A stretch of 64,000 bases of DNA from Enterococcus alishanensis. Its GTDB lineage: Bacteria > Bacillota > Bacilli > Lactobacillales > Enterococcaceae. Positions 17,137 through 26,001 of this stretch are shown in pieces; within the stretch, counting starts at the first letter, position 1; each line of letters opens with the position of its first letter. The stretch spans positions 62,001 through 126,000 of the forward strand of contig NZ_JAHUZB010000005.1 in NCBI RefSeq assembly GCF_019218635.1, given 5' to 3'. Under the pieces are notes generated by a model. The model did no database searches and was not told the origin of the DNA. It worked only from the letters and a program-made list of their open reading frames with translations. The translations under genes and the position numbers were made by a program.

Positions 17137-19481
17137 TATTCTTCGATGGTTGGTTCTTCTTCAATTTTTTCCACATAAACTTCTCGTGGTTTGCTACCCG
17201 TTGATGGACCGATAACTTGATTGGCTTCTAATTCATCAACAATTCTGGCCGCACGATTGTATCCAATTCTAAATCGTCTTTGTAACAGTGAAATACTTGC
17301 CGTTTGCATTTCAATCACCAATGCTTTGGCTTCTTCATAAAGTTCATCTTGCGGAACTTCATTAGGTGACGAGGTTACTTCTTCTGTTGGCATCATTTTT
17401 TCTTCATAATGGGCTTCTTGTTGGTCAGTCACAAACTCAACAATTTGTTCCACTTCGTGATCAGAAATAAATGCACCTTGCACACGAATCGGTTTATTTT
17501 CTCCCATCGGTAAGAATAACATATCACCCCGACCTAATAATTTTTCTGCTCCATTACTATCAATAATTGTTCTTGAATCGGTTCCTGAAGAAACCGCAAA
17601 AGCAATTCTTGATGGCACATTGGCTTTAATAATTCCGGTGATAACATCAACACTTGGACGTTGTGTTGCCAAAATCATATGAATTCCTGCCGCTCGTGCC
17701 ATTTGAGCCAAACGAGTAATAGCATCTTCCACTTCATTACTAGCCACCATCATTAAATCGGCTAACTCATCAACAATGACAACAATAAATGGTAAGATAG
17801 GGCGATTTTGTCCGTCTTCCAGATTTTTTTGAATTACTAACTCATTAAAGCCGGAAATATTTCTGACGCCTGTTGCGGCAAATTTTTCATACCGTTCTTC
17901 CATTTCTTGCACCACTTTTTGCAGTGCTTGTGCTGCTTTTCGCGGATTAGTTACAACAGGTGTTAATAAATGAGGAATACCATTATAGACATTTAATTCC
18001 ACCATTTTCGGATCAATCATCATTAGTTTAACTTCATTTGGTTTTGCTCGCATTAAAATACTTGTGATAATTCCGTTAATCGCAACTGACTTACCACTAC
18101 CAGTAGAACCTGCAATCAGTAAATGGGGCATTTTCGTTAAATCAGCTGTCCGTACAATCCCCGAAATATCTCTTCCTAGTGGTACTTCTAATAATTTATC
18201 TGGATGGTTCGGTTGTGCTTCGATGATTTCTCTAAAGGAAACAGTGCTGACAGTGCTGTTTGGTACTTCAATACCAATTAAAGATTTTCCAGGAATCGGC
18301 GCTTCCATCCGGACATCTTTGGCAGCTAAAGATAGAGCGATATCATCGGTTAAGCCAACAATTTTACTAACTTTTACACCGACAGCCGGTTGAATCTCAA
18401 ATTTGGTCACGGCTGGTCCTAAAGAAGCCCGCACAACTTTAGCATCTACGCCAAAGCTATCAAATGTTTTTTCTAACACATCAATATTTTCTTCGATTCG
18501 TTTGTATTCATCACTTTGATCAGCTGGTGGAATTTGATCCAGTAAAGTTACCGGTGGCAATTGATAATCATGATCCTCCGGCTCGGCACTGATTTCAAAT
18601 TCTAAATCACCGATATCAGTTGTTTCTTCTTCCGGCTTAGGCTGTGGTACTGATTTTTCGATATTTTCTTGAAAGCCTTCGATGGGAATTCGTAATTGTT
18701 CATAAACCGGCTCTTCTGGTTCTTCTTTACTGGCTTTAGCTAGCTTCTCACCTTCAGATAATGGTCTTACACGATTTTTTTTCTCCGCTTCAGCAGCTTT
18801 TTTTTCAGCTTGTTCTTTCTGCTTCTCAGCTTTTTTTTCGGCTCGTTTGGCCTGTCTTAAGCCCTTTTTCTCATCCGATTCAGCAAATTTTTCTTGAAGC
18901 ACTGCTCCGGTGTTACTGAAAAAGTCTAAGACATTCTCTAATTTCACCATTGTAAATAAATAAATCCCTACTAGCCAAAATAAAACGGCAATTAAATAAC
19001 TGCCCCATTGGGAAACCAGAAAATAAGTTAAACTATATAAGCTAGCGCCAATCATTCCACCACCAACGTTTTGAGTAATTTGATTAGCAACAAAATCCTG
19101 TCTCAAAATCTCCCACGTGGTTTCAAAAATATTTGGTTCTTGCCCGACATTAGCAAATAATCTCGCTTGTAAGAACAATAAAATACCTAAATAAAACACT
19201 AGCATCCCTAACCAGCGACGCCCTTTGGTGATTTTTAATTTATTATTTTTAAAAACTAACAAGAGTCCATATATGATTAGTGCTGTTGCTAAAACTGGGT
19301 AAGTATTCCCACCAATTATCCGTAGGACGTTGGCCATTAAGTTCCCTAGAAACCCTAAATGGAATAACGCAAAGACAGCTAATAAGATAAAAATTAGTCC
19401 TATAACAATAATTAATCGTTGTTCCTGTAGCTGTTTTTGTTTTTTAGTCGTCTTTCTTTTTTTACGCTTTTTTTGCGCCAT
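17136..19481 (-). CDS. ftsK: DNA translocase FtsK/SpoIIIE
   Basis: 781 residues. A lysine-rich N-terminus and four membrane helices (about residues 25-190) anchor it at the septum. A charged linker of about 200-300 (repeated [20 protein letters not shown]) leads to the motor. The alpha domain lies near 310-400, and the RecA-like beta domain has Walker [10 protein letters not shown] near 457 and Walker [14 protein letters not shown] near 570. The C-terminal gamma winged helix ([24 protein letters not shown], about 715-740) reads KOPS-type sites. It pumps chromosome DNA through the closing septum. It has its own promoter and terminator. Confidence 0.96.
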   Translation of the reverse strand: MAQKKRKKRKTTKKQKQLQEQRLIIVIGLIFILLAVFALFHLGFLGNLMANVLRIIGGNTYPVLATALIIYGLLLVFKNNKLKITKGRRWLGMLVFYLGILLFLQARLFANVGQEPNIFETTWEILRQDFVANQITQNVGGGMIGASLYSLTYFLVSQWGSYLIAVLFWLVGIYLFTMVKLENVLDFFSNTGAVLQEKFAESDEKKGLRQAKRAEKKAEKQKEQAEKKAAEAEKKNRVRPLSEGEKLAKASKEEPEEPVYEQLRIPIEGFQENIEKSVPQPKPEEETTDIGDLEFEISAEPEDHDYQLPPVTLLDQIPPADQSDEYKRIEENIDVLEKTFDSFGVDAKVVRASLGPAVTKFEIQPAVGVKVSKIVGLTDDIALSLAAKDVRMEAPIPGKSLIGIEVPNSTVSTVSFREIIEAQPNHPDKLLEVPLGRDISGIVRTADLTKMPHLLIAGSTGSGKSVAINGIITSILMRAKPNEVKLMMIDPKMVELNVYNGIPHLLTPVVTNPRKAAQALQKVVQEMEERYEKFAATGVRNISGFNELVIQKNLEDGQNRPILPFIVVIVDELADLMMVASNEVEDAITRLAQMARAAGIHMILATQRPSVDVITGIIKANVPSRIAFAVSSGTDSRTIIDSNGAEKLLGRGDMLFLPMGENKPIRVQGAFISDHEVEQIVEFVTDQQEAHYEEKMMPTEEVTSSPNEVPQDELYEEAKALVIEMQTASISLLQRRFRIGYNRAARIVDELEANQVIGPSTGSKPREVYVEKIEEEPTIEE

Positions 19482-19514
19482 GTCATCCCTCTTTTCATCT
19501 TACCCATTATACAA

Positions 19515-19552
19515 AAAAAAGAAGGCGAACAAAAGTTTTGTTCGCCCTTTTT
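19515..19552 (-). terminator. Intrinsic terminator after the amino-acid ABC operon
   Basis: GGCGAACAAAA and TTTTGTTCGCC form a perfect stem with U runs on both strands; it ends the minus-strand ABC operon. Confidence 0.88.
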
Positions 19553-19556
19553 AAGA

Positions 19557-20387
19557 TTATTTTTCTGGCATACTCAATTCCTCACCAAACCATTTTTGGG
19601 TGATTTCAGCAAATTTGCCATCTTTTTGAATTTTGTCAAAGCCTTCATTGATTTTATCAACTAATTCTTTGTCACCTTTTCTTGCACCAACAGCAAAATC
19701 TTCTTCATTAAAACCAGCATTGAAAATATTGTAATCATCCATCGTGCCATCTTGTTTTAAGAAATAATCTGCATATACACGGTCAATCAGTAAGCCATCA
19801 ATCCGATCATTTTTTAAATCGATAAACGCTTCATTAAAACCAGCATATAGAGTCGCATCATTGTCTTTTACGATATCCATTAATTTTTCTGGCTCTCTAG
19901 TAAAACCTTCATAACCAGAAGACCCTTCTTGCGCTCCTAGTACTTTGTCTTTCATGTCTGCATCACTTGTAATGTTACTAGACTTTTTAGTTACTAAGAC
20001 TTGTTCATTAGTTAAATAAGGTTGTGAGAACGAAACTTTCTTCTTACGTGAATCGGTTACAGTGTAACCATTCCAAATCAAATCAATCGTCCCGTTTTGC
20101 AATTCATTTTCCTTCATAGACCATTCAATTGGTTGAAATTCAGCAGTAATACCATATTCATCAAATACGGCTTTTGCTAAGTCCACATCGAAACCAACAA
20201 TTTTTCCATCATCATCTTTAAATCCCATTGGTACAAAAGTATCATCTAAACCAATCACTACTTTTTTGTTTTCTTCAATTGTTTTCCAACTATCTGTTGA
20301 ATCACTAGTTGAATCATTACTTGATCCACAAGCTGCTAAAGTGACCATACTAATTACCGCTAAAAACCCGAATAAAAATTTTTTCAT
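19557..20387 (-). CDS. Polar amino-acid ABC importer, binding lipoprotein
   Basis: 276 residues, family 3 solute-binding protein. The lipobox VTLAAC-G is near residue 20. The ligand-binding core runs VIGLDDTFVPMGFKDDDGKIVGFDVDLAKAVF, GTIDLIWNGYTVTDSRKKKVSFSQPY and ends WFGEEL. It delivers a polar amino acid to the permease encoded upstream. The gene order is permease, ATPase, binding protein, behind a T-box whose specifier reads as His (CAC), so histidine is the best guess (HisXYZ type in Lactobacillales). Other family members bind cystine, arginine or glutamine, so sequence alone does not decide. Confidence 0.85.
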   Translation of the reverse strand: MKKFLFGFLAVISMVTLAACGSSNDSTSDSTDSWKTIEENKKVVIGLDDTFVPMGFKDDDGKIVGFDVDLAKAVFDEYGITAEFQPIEWSMKENELQNGTIDLIWNGYTVTDSRKKKVSFSQPYLTNEQVLVTKKSSNITSDADMKDKVLGAQEGSSGYEGFTREPEKLMDIVKDNDATLYAGFNEAFIDLKNDRIDGLLIDRVYADYFLKQDGTMDDYNIFNAGFNEEDFAVGARKGDKELVDKINEGFDKIQKDGKFAEITQKWFGEELSMPEK

Positions 20388-20422
20388 TTTAATTCCTCCA
20401 TTTTTTCTATTTTTTGAATCAC

Positions 20423-21055
20423 TTATGAAATTGGCTCTACCTTCAATAATTCGTCAGCAATATTTTCTGCGAAAACTAAATCATGAGTTACCACAATTTG
20501 TGTGACCCCATCAGCTTTTAAATCTAAAATTAGTTTTTCCACTTGTTGCCGTAATTCTGGATCTAGCGCACTAGTTGGTTCATCATACGCCAAAACCCTA
20601 GGATCCATTGCCATCGCCCGTGCAATTGCTAAGCGTTGTTTTTGTCCCCCTGATAATTGGAAAGGATAATTATCTAACAATTCTTCAATCCCTAATAAAC
20701 TAGCTAAATTACGAGCTTTTTTTAGATAAGTTTCTTTGTCTTCTTTTAAAACCAAACGTGGACCAATTGTAATATTATCTAAGACACTTAAATGGGGAAA
20801 TAATTGAAAATCTTGAAACACAACGCCCACCACTTGATCTTGTTTCGTATCGCTAGGATCAAAGGGCTGACCATCCAACAAAAATGTGCCGCTTTCAGCT
20901 GTTTCTAAGCCTGCTAAAGTTCTTAATAAGGTTGTTTTTCCTCCACCAGAAGGTCCGACAATGGCTAAAATTTGTCCATCGGGAATAATTAGATCTAAAT
21001 GATCAATCACTTTTTTATTACCATAAGACTTGTTAATATCTTTTAATTCAATCAT
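20423..21055 (-). CDS. Polar amino-acid ABC importer, ATPase
   Basis: 210 residues, a compact GlnQ-like ATPase. Walker [10 protein letters not shown] near 34-42, Q-loop [10 protein letters not shown] near 79, signature LSGGQKQR near 133 and Walker [14 protein letters not shown] near 153. It is shorter than the usual 240 residues because the C-terminus ends soon after the H-loop (VVTHD). It powers import by the adjacent permease. It lies between the permease (12-base gap) and the lipoprotein gene in a T-box-controlled operon. Confidence 0.92.
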   Translation of the reverse strand: MIELKDINKSYGNKKVIDHLDLIIPDGQILAIVGPSGGGKTTLLRTLAGLETAESGTFLLDGQPFDPSDTKQDQVVGVVFQDFQLFPHLSVLDNITIGPRLVLKEDKETYLKKARNLASLLGIEELLDNYPFQLSGGQKQRLAIARAMAMDPRVLAYDEPTSALDPELRQQVEKLILDLKADGVTQIVVTHDLVFAENIADELLKVEPIS

Positions 21056-21067
21056 TTTCTCACCTTC

Positions 21068-21709
21068 CTAACGATAATAATTCATCCGTCGTTCTAATTG
21101 CTTCATGATTAATGTTGTAATACCGGTCATAACTAAATAAATGATAGCTACACCAATCAATGGCATCAAAGTTGTGTCTCGTTCCATCGCAATCCGTCCG
21201 GCTCGCATGACATCAGATAAACCTAAAACATAAACTAATGAAGTATCTTTAACTAAACTAATCACTTCATTTCCAACAGATGGCAACACGATTTTTGTAA
21301 CCTGTGGAATAACAATTTTAGTAATGGTTTGGCCTGGCGTTAAACCAATTACACGCGCGGCCTCATATTGACCAACCGGTACTGACTGAATCCCTCCACG
21401 GAAAATTTCCGCATAATAAGCTGCATAGTTTAAAATAAATGCAAATAATGCTGCTGGGAAACGATCAAATACAATTCCGATAATCGGTAATCCGTAAAAA
21501 ACTAAAATTAATTGTAAAAGAAGTGGCGTGCCCCGCATCACCCAAACATAAAGTTGAATAATCCATTGCAACGGTTTGAAGCGACTAACTAATCCAAAAG
21601 CCAAAATAATTCCTAAAGGTAACGAACCAACAATTGTATATAAAAATAGTTTTACTGTTGTTGTTGCACCAGCTAAAAGTTGTGGCATCACATCAATTAA
21701 ATAATTCAT
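21068..21709 (-). CDS. Polar amino-acid ABC importer, permease
   Basis: 213 residues with about five membrane helices and the HisM/GlnP-type EAA loop EAARVIGLTPGQTITKIVIPQ near residues 125-145. The start is the ATG at 21707-21709, seven bases after GGAGG; 13 in-frame codons further upstream lie within the T-box terminator and are not coding. It is the first gene of the operon, so T-box read-through controls all three genes. It forms the channel, probably as a homodimer. Confidence 0.93.
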   Translation of the reverse strand: MNYLIDVMPQLLAGATTTVKLFLYTIVGSLPLGIILAFGLVSRFKPLQWIIQLYVWVMRGTPLLLQLILVFYGLPIIGIVFDRFPAALFAFILNYAAYYAEIFRGGIQSVPVGQYEAARVIGLTPGQTITKIVIPQVTKIVLPSVGNEVISLVKDTSLVYVLGLSDVMRAGRIAMERDTTLMPLIGVAIIYLVMTGITTLIMKQLERRMNYYR

Positions 21710-21730
21710 TTGCTTTCCTCCCATAGACAT

Positions 21731-21830
21731 AAAAAAAGCCCCTGACAATTAACTTGTCAGAGGACGTATAGACGTGATTCCACCTCAGATTCGTTTTTCT
21801 CTCACGAGAAAAACCTCTACCGGTTATGTT
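21731..21830 (-). promoter_or_regulatory. Second T-box antiterminator/terminator unit without Stem I
   Basis: Directly after the first terminator comes a second set: a stem-III-like hairpin (GTTTTTCTC-GTGA-GAGAAAAAC), a second T-box sequence AGGTGGAATCACG (about 21774-21786) and a second terminator (CCTCTGACAA...TTGTCAGGGG plus seven U, 21731-21763). There is no room for a second Stem I, so one decoding stem appears to serve two antiterminators in series. Confidence 0.85.
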
Positions 21831-21837
21831 GTTTGGA

Positions 21838-22105
21838 GAAATAAAAAAGTCCTTTAGCTATCATAGCTAAAGGACGTATAAACGTGGTTCCACCTTTTTT
21901 TTGTGTTGCTTCACAGCAACACACTCCATTGGTCAACATGACCGCAGCTGTAACGGGCATTCCCGGATTCGCCTACTTAATTTTCAGCCAATCGACTCCA
22001 AGATGTGGTTCACAATTAACTTGCTGTTTCTTTCCACCAACCAGAAACTCTCTTTAAACAATCAATCGTTACTCTTCTTTTCAATGTCAATTCTATAAGT
22101 TAGGT
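21838..22105 (-). promoter_or_regulatory. T-box riboswitch, full unit (probable His specifier)
   Basis: On the minus strand this leader has a Stem I with AGAGAG and GGTTGGTGGAAAG (terminal loop), a specifier region GTGAACCACATCTTGGAG in which CAC (22005-22007) precedes ATC, a stem III (TGTTGCT-GTGA-AGCAACA), the T-box AGGTGGAACCACG (21882-21894) and a terminator (GTCCTTTAGCTA/TAGCTAAAGGAC plus six U, ending at 21843). Uncharged tRNA, probably tRNA-His, should pair with the T-box and block termination. The specifier call is inferred from position and is less certain than the T-box itself. Confidence 0.93.
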
Positions 22106-22108
22106 ATA

Positions 22109-22137
22109 AATTTACACCGAGAGAGACACTTTGTCAA
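22109..22137 (-). promoter_or_regulatory. Promoter of the T-box operon
   Basis: TTGACA (22132-22137), a 17-base spacer and TAAATT (22109-22114) stand directly before the T-box leader. Confidence 0.8.
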
Positions 22138-22172
22138 TTGAAAAGTTCATCTTTTTTTAATTTAATTCCCAG

Positions 22173-23264
22173 TTAGTTTTCAGATACTAGCTGAAATTTG
22201 CTCCAAGGACGTAAAAATTCTAATAAAATATGCTCTTCTTGAGGAATTTTCCCAACTAAATTTTTTCTTGGATCACTGTGAGGCGTTAAAACAATTTGCA
22301 TTTCATTTTTATATTTACCAAAATCATCGTTACCAATCACCACATCACCAACTTGAAACTCAAATTGATTGTCATGCGGTGGATTGTTCTCATTTTTATA
22401 TTTTACTCGCGGCATAGTTGAACGCACCGCTTCAGCTGAGATATCTCCCCGTCTAAAGTGCGCTGGATCTGCGACAATTAGCTTTTCTAATTCACTCGTA
22501 TCTTTTTCAAAATCAATAGTTAAACTTAATTTATAACGATTGACTACCGCAACTTTTTCTAACTCTTCATCACTTGCATAGGCATTTCCAATAATCACAC
22601 AATCAATTAATCCTGTCGCAAACATATGGCGGGCTTGTAAATCAATTGGTAATTCTCGATGCATTTCTAAAGTTGGCAAACCATCATTTACATCCCATGG
22701 TCCCAGCGTTCCTTGATGACTCGTAATAAAAGCGGCCGTTTTTATCCCTTGACGCTTAAATCGTTGGCTACAACTAATAAAAAAATCATAGGGTAAAGCA
22801 GAACCTTTTTGCGGATAAAAATTATGACAACCATAAATAAATGGTCGGTTGGCTTCGTAAGATAAAATATTTTCTAAATAAGCAACATTATTACTCATAT
22901 TTAACTCAATCGCTAAACCAAAGGGATTAAAACTCAACATACTTTCTTTATTGCCATCAAAGCCTTCATCCAATCGAATGCCATCTGCACCAAGTTCCGC
23001 AAAAAAGCTTAGATCATCATATGAAATCTGTAATTCATCAAAAATTGACGGCGCAATATCTAAAATCGTCTCAAATCCTTGAGCTTTAGCAAATCCAATA
23101 ATCCCTTTAAATTTCTCAGCAACTTTTTCTTTTCCTTCAGTTACTTCCAGCATACTCATAAAGATGCGAGAATAACCTAAGTCTGCCGCCTTTTGAATAT
23201 ATTCACGGTCTTTTTTAGCGTCACTGTGATCAGGATATAAAGAAATTCCGATTTCTCGTTTCAT
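22173..23264 (-). CDS. mupG: MupG-like 6-phospho-N-acetylmuramidase (DUF871)
   Basis: About 363 residues of the DUF871 family, whose characterised member is S. aureus MupG. A TIM-barrel N-terminal part starts GISLYPDHSDAKKDREYI and contains GADGIRLDEGF near 110 and YGCHNFYPQKGSALPYDFF near 148. A C-terminal cyclophilin-like domain begins near 240 (MPRVKYKNENNPPHDNQF, QIVLTPHSDPRKNLVGKI). MupG splits MurNAc-6-phosphate-GlcNAc in the cytoplasm for cell-wall recycling. It is the last gene of the sigma-54 PTS operon, one base after the GH1 gene. No murQ is nearby. Start ATG at 23262-23264 after GGAGG. Confidence 0.87.
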   Translation of the reverse strand: MKREIGISLYPDHSDAKKDREYIQKAADLGYSRIFMSMLEVTEGKEKVAEKFKGIIGFAKAQGFETILDIAPSIFDELQISYDDLSFFAELGADGIRLDEGFDGNKESMLSFNPFGLAIELNMSNNVAYLENILSYEANRPFIYGCHNFYPQKGSALPYDFFISCSQRFKRQGIKTAAFITSHQGTLGPWDVNDGLPTLEMHRELPIDLQARHMFATGLIDCVIIGNAYASDEELEKVAVVNRYKLSLTIDFEKDTSELEKLIVADPAHFRRGDISAEAVRSTMPRVKYKNENNPPHDNQFEFQVGDVVIGNDDFGKYKNEMQIVLTPHSDPRKNLVGKIPQEEHILLEFLRPWSKFQLVSEN

Positions 23265-23265
23265 A

Positions 23266-24654
23266 TTAATCCTCCAAACCATTTCTTTCAGCTACGGCTT
23301 TAAACCAATAGCCAGATTTTTTGATTGTTTTTTCTTGCGTATGAATATTATTAGAAATAAAACCATAACGATTTTTATAGGCATTTAACCAAGACCAACA
23401 ATCAATTGGTGTCCACATATGATAACCAAAGCAATTTGAGCCTGCTTCAATTCCTTGATGTAAATAACTTAAATGCTCTGTCAAAAAGTCAATTCGATAA
23501 TCATCTTGAATCACACCATCTGCATTTTTGAAACGTTCTTCATTAGAAACGCCCATTCCATTTTCCGAAACATACCAAGGAATATTGCCATAATTTTCTT
23601 TGATATTCAGAGCAATATCATAAATTGCTTCAGGGTAAATTTCCCATCCACGATCAAGATTGACTCTTCTTCCCGGCATATCAAAATTATCGTAATAACG
23701 ATCTGGCATCCATTCACCCACTGAATCTGGTGCAACATCTGGTGCTTTTACTCGGTTAGGATGATAATAATTGACACCTAAAAAGTCGATAGTATTATTT
23801 TTAATAATTTCAGCTTCTTCAGCTGAAGTTTCCCAAATTACTTGGTCTTTTTCCAATAATGCTTCCAACTCAGCCGGAAAATGACCGAATATTGCTGGTT
23901 CTAAAAACATTTTATTGTTCCAAAGCTCGGCAATTCTAGCGGCTTCCAAATCTTCTGGTTTATCACTTGCAGCATAAGTCGGCGTCAAATTCAAAACCGT
24001 TCCAATTTGCGCATCAGTAAGATTTAATTTTTTAAAAGCGGCAATTGCTTTAGCTGATGCTAAGTTTAAATTATAGGCTACTTGAACGGCTTTTTTTCCA
24101 TCAACAACATTGGGATAATGAAATTGGAAAAGATATTCCCCTTCAACGACTACCATCGGTTCATTATGAGTCGTCCAATATTTCACCCGATCACCAAATA
24201 ATTCAAAACACTTTGTCGCAAAACCAACATATAAATCGACGACCTTTTTACTTTCCCAGCCACCATATTTATCATACAGCTCTACTGGCAAATCAAAATG
24301 ATGTAAATTCATCACTGGAGTAAGTCCTTTTGCCAGCATTGTATCAATGACATTATTATAAAAACTTACAGCATCTTTATTTACGGTATTTAATTCTAAA
24401 TCATCAATTAAACGACTCCATTGAATACTTGTCCGTAAACTATTCATGCCAATACTGCTCATTAAAGCTAAATCATTGGCATAATCATTGTAAAAATTAG
24501 AAGCTGTATCTGGTCCGACTTGATTATAAAATTTTTCTGGTTCTATTTGATAATGATAGTCAAAAACATTGGCGTGCTTCTTATGGAAACGACCTTCACT
24601 TTGTGGGCCAGATGTAGCAGCACCCCACCAGAAATTTTTCGGGAATTTTTTCAT
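23266..24654 (-). CDS. 6-phospho-beta-glucosidase, GH1
   Basis: 462 residues, glycoside hydrolase family 1. The acid/base motif is WTTHNEPMV near residues 162-170, the nucleophile is in WYVSENGMGV near residue 367, and the phosphate-binding end is near FISNNIHTQEKTIKKSG. It hydrolyses phosphorylated beta-glucosides made by the adjacent PTS. It follows the EIIC gene across a 68-base gap that holds a terminator-like hairpin. Cellobiose-6-phosphate is a reasonable substrate, but the MupG neighbour leaves a muropeptide-derived disaccharide open. Confidence 0.93.
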   Translation of the reverse strand: MKKFPKNFWWGAATSGPQSEGRFHKKHANVFDYHYQIEPEKFYNQVGPDTASNFYNDYANDLALMSSIGMNSLRTSIQWSRLIDDLELNTVNKDAVSFYNNVIDTMLAKGLTPVMNLHHFDLPVELYDKYGGWESKKVVDLYVGFATKCFELFGDRVKYWTTHNEPMVVVEGEYLFQFHYPNVVDGKKAVQVAYNLNLASAKAIAAFKKLNLTDAQIGTVLNLTPTYAASDKPEDLEAARIAELWNNKMFLEPAIFGHFPAELEALLEKDQVIWETSAEEAEIIKNNTIDFLGVNYYHPNRVKAPDVAPDSVGEWMPDRYYDNFDMPGRRVNLDRGWEIYPEAIYDIALNIKENYGNIPWYVSENGMGVSNEERFKNADGVIQDDYRIDFLTEHLSYLHQGIEAGSNCFGYHMWTPIDCWSWLNAYKNRYGFISNNIHTQEKTIKKSGYWFKAVAERNGLED

Positions 24655-24672
24655 TGCTTTTCTCCTTTGATT

Positions 24673-24715
24673 AAAAAAAAGATTCGCAACAGTATTGCTA
24701 CCGGCAAATCCTTTT
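24673..24715 (-). terminator. Intra-operon terminator-like hairpin
   Basis: On the minus strand GGATTTGC...GCGAATC with an inner GCAA/TTGC stem is followed by eight U, between the EIIC gene and the GH1 gene. It probably lowers transcription of the distal genes or marks an mRNA end. Confidence 0.7.
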
Positions 24716-24722
24716 TTATTTT

Positions 24723-25973
24723 TTAAATATTTGCTTTACGGGCTTCTTGAATATTAATCATAATAATAAATGGAATGTAAATAACAACTGAGATAATTAA
24801 GTTAATTGCTGCTAAAATCCCACCAGAAATACTTCCCGTTACCAATGCGCCACCGATAATTGGCGGTGTTACCCAAGGAGCAATCGCTGTTGCTGGTGGT
24901 ACTAAACCAGTACTAGTTGCAAAATAAGCAATCGTTACTGTAATCATTGGTGCTAAAATAAATGGAATAAACATAATTGGGTTCAAGACAATTGGGAAAC
25001 CAAATAGTAAAGGTTCATTGATATTGAAAAGTCCAGGTGCTGCTGCCAAGTTATTTACGACCATCAACTGTTTATTTTTACGACCGACTAAATAAATCGC
25101 GATTACTAAACCTAAAGTTACCCCTGTACCACCTAAGTTTACAAATGAATCGATAAATGGTTTGTTTACAATGTAAGGAGCGTCCAAACCTTTTGCAATT
25201 GCGTTTGCATTTGCTTCAATTGCTGGTGCATTAATTGTTTGCATAAAAGGATCGATCATGTTGGCACCATGTAAACCAAAGAACCATAAGAATGGTGTAA
25301 TAAAAGCAATTAATAATGCTGAAGGATAAGAGTTTGCTAAGCCCATAAATGGTTCTTGAACGAGCTCATAGAATGATGCAAACATATCTTCAATCCCAAA
25401 GCCAGCAAGAATTGCTGTAATTAAACCAAAAATTGAAATCGTAATCATCGCTGGGAATAATGAAGCAAAAGCTCGAGCAACTGCTGGCGGTACACCATCA
25501 GGCATCTTCACAATTAATTTTGGATTACCAACTAAACGTGTGAAGATTTCTGCTACTAAAATACCTACAATTAATGCAACGAACAAACCGCTTGAATTCA
25601 TTCCTGTTAAAGCTGCACCCAGTGTAAAGAAAGTTGCGACTGAAACAACTCCAGTTGCCACAGCATCTTTTCCATAAGTATGTGCTAAATTATAAGCGAC
25701 TAGAAAAGCAATAAAGACTGAAAGAACACCGAATGTTCCGTTCCAAACTGCACCACCAAAACCTTTCCAAGCTTCTCCTCCAAAAATATTAGTCATAAAT
25801 TCTTGAAAGCCAGGAATCGGTAAATTATTAATTAATACCCCGAAAGATCCTAAAATCATTAGTGGCATAGTCACCATAAAAGCGTCTCTGATCGCTACTA
25901 AATGACGCTGAGCACCAATTTTTGATGCTACGGGAATAAAGTGTTTCTCCATAAAATCGATAAATGCATTCAT
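24723..25973 (-). CDS. PTS EIIC, lactose/cellobiose (CelB) type
   Basis: 416 residues with about ten membrane segments. It begins FIDFMEKHFIPVASKIGAQRHL, typical of CelB-type EIIC, and contains the family motif NINEPLLFGFPIVLNP near residue 310 and an FGLHGANMIDPF loop near 225 that carries the phosphorylation-linked histidine and substrate site. It transports a beta-glucoside-like disaccharide coupled to phosphorylation. The start is the ATG at 25971-25973 after AGGAGG. It is one unit of the sigma-54 operon with the EIIA and EIIB genes encoded upstream. Confidence 0.95.
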   Translation of the reverse strand: MNAFIDFMEKHFIPVASKIGAQRHLVAIRDAFMVTMPLMILGSFGVLINNLPIPGFQEFMTNIFGGEAWKGFGGAVWNGTFGVLSVFIAFLVAYNLAHTYGKDAVATGVVSVATFFTLGAALTGMNSSGLFVALIVGILVAEIFTRLVGNPKLIVKMPDGVPPAVARAFASLFPAMITISIFGLITAILAGFGIEDMFASFYELVQEPFMGLANSYPSALLIAFITPFLWFFGLHGANMIDPFMQTINAPAIEANANAIAKGLDAPYIVNKPFIDSFVNLGGTGVTLGLVIAIYLVGRKNKQLMVVNNLAAAPGLFNINEPLLFGFPIVLNPIMFIPFILAPMITVTIAYFATSTGLVPPATAIAPWVTPPIIGGALVTGSISGGILAAINLIISVVIYIPFIIMINIQEARKANI

Positions 25974-26001
25974 GTACAATTCCTCCTATTTTTTCCTTCT
26001 T

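Noticed and set aside
21901-22098. A plus-strand open reading frame of 65 codons
   Set aside because: It is the complement of the T-box leader; structure conservation is in the RNA, not in a protein.
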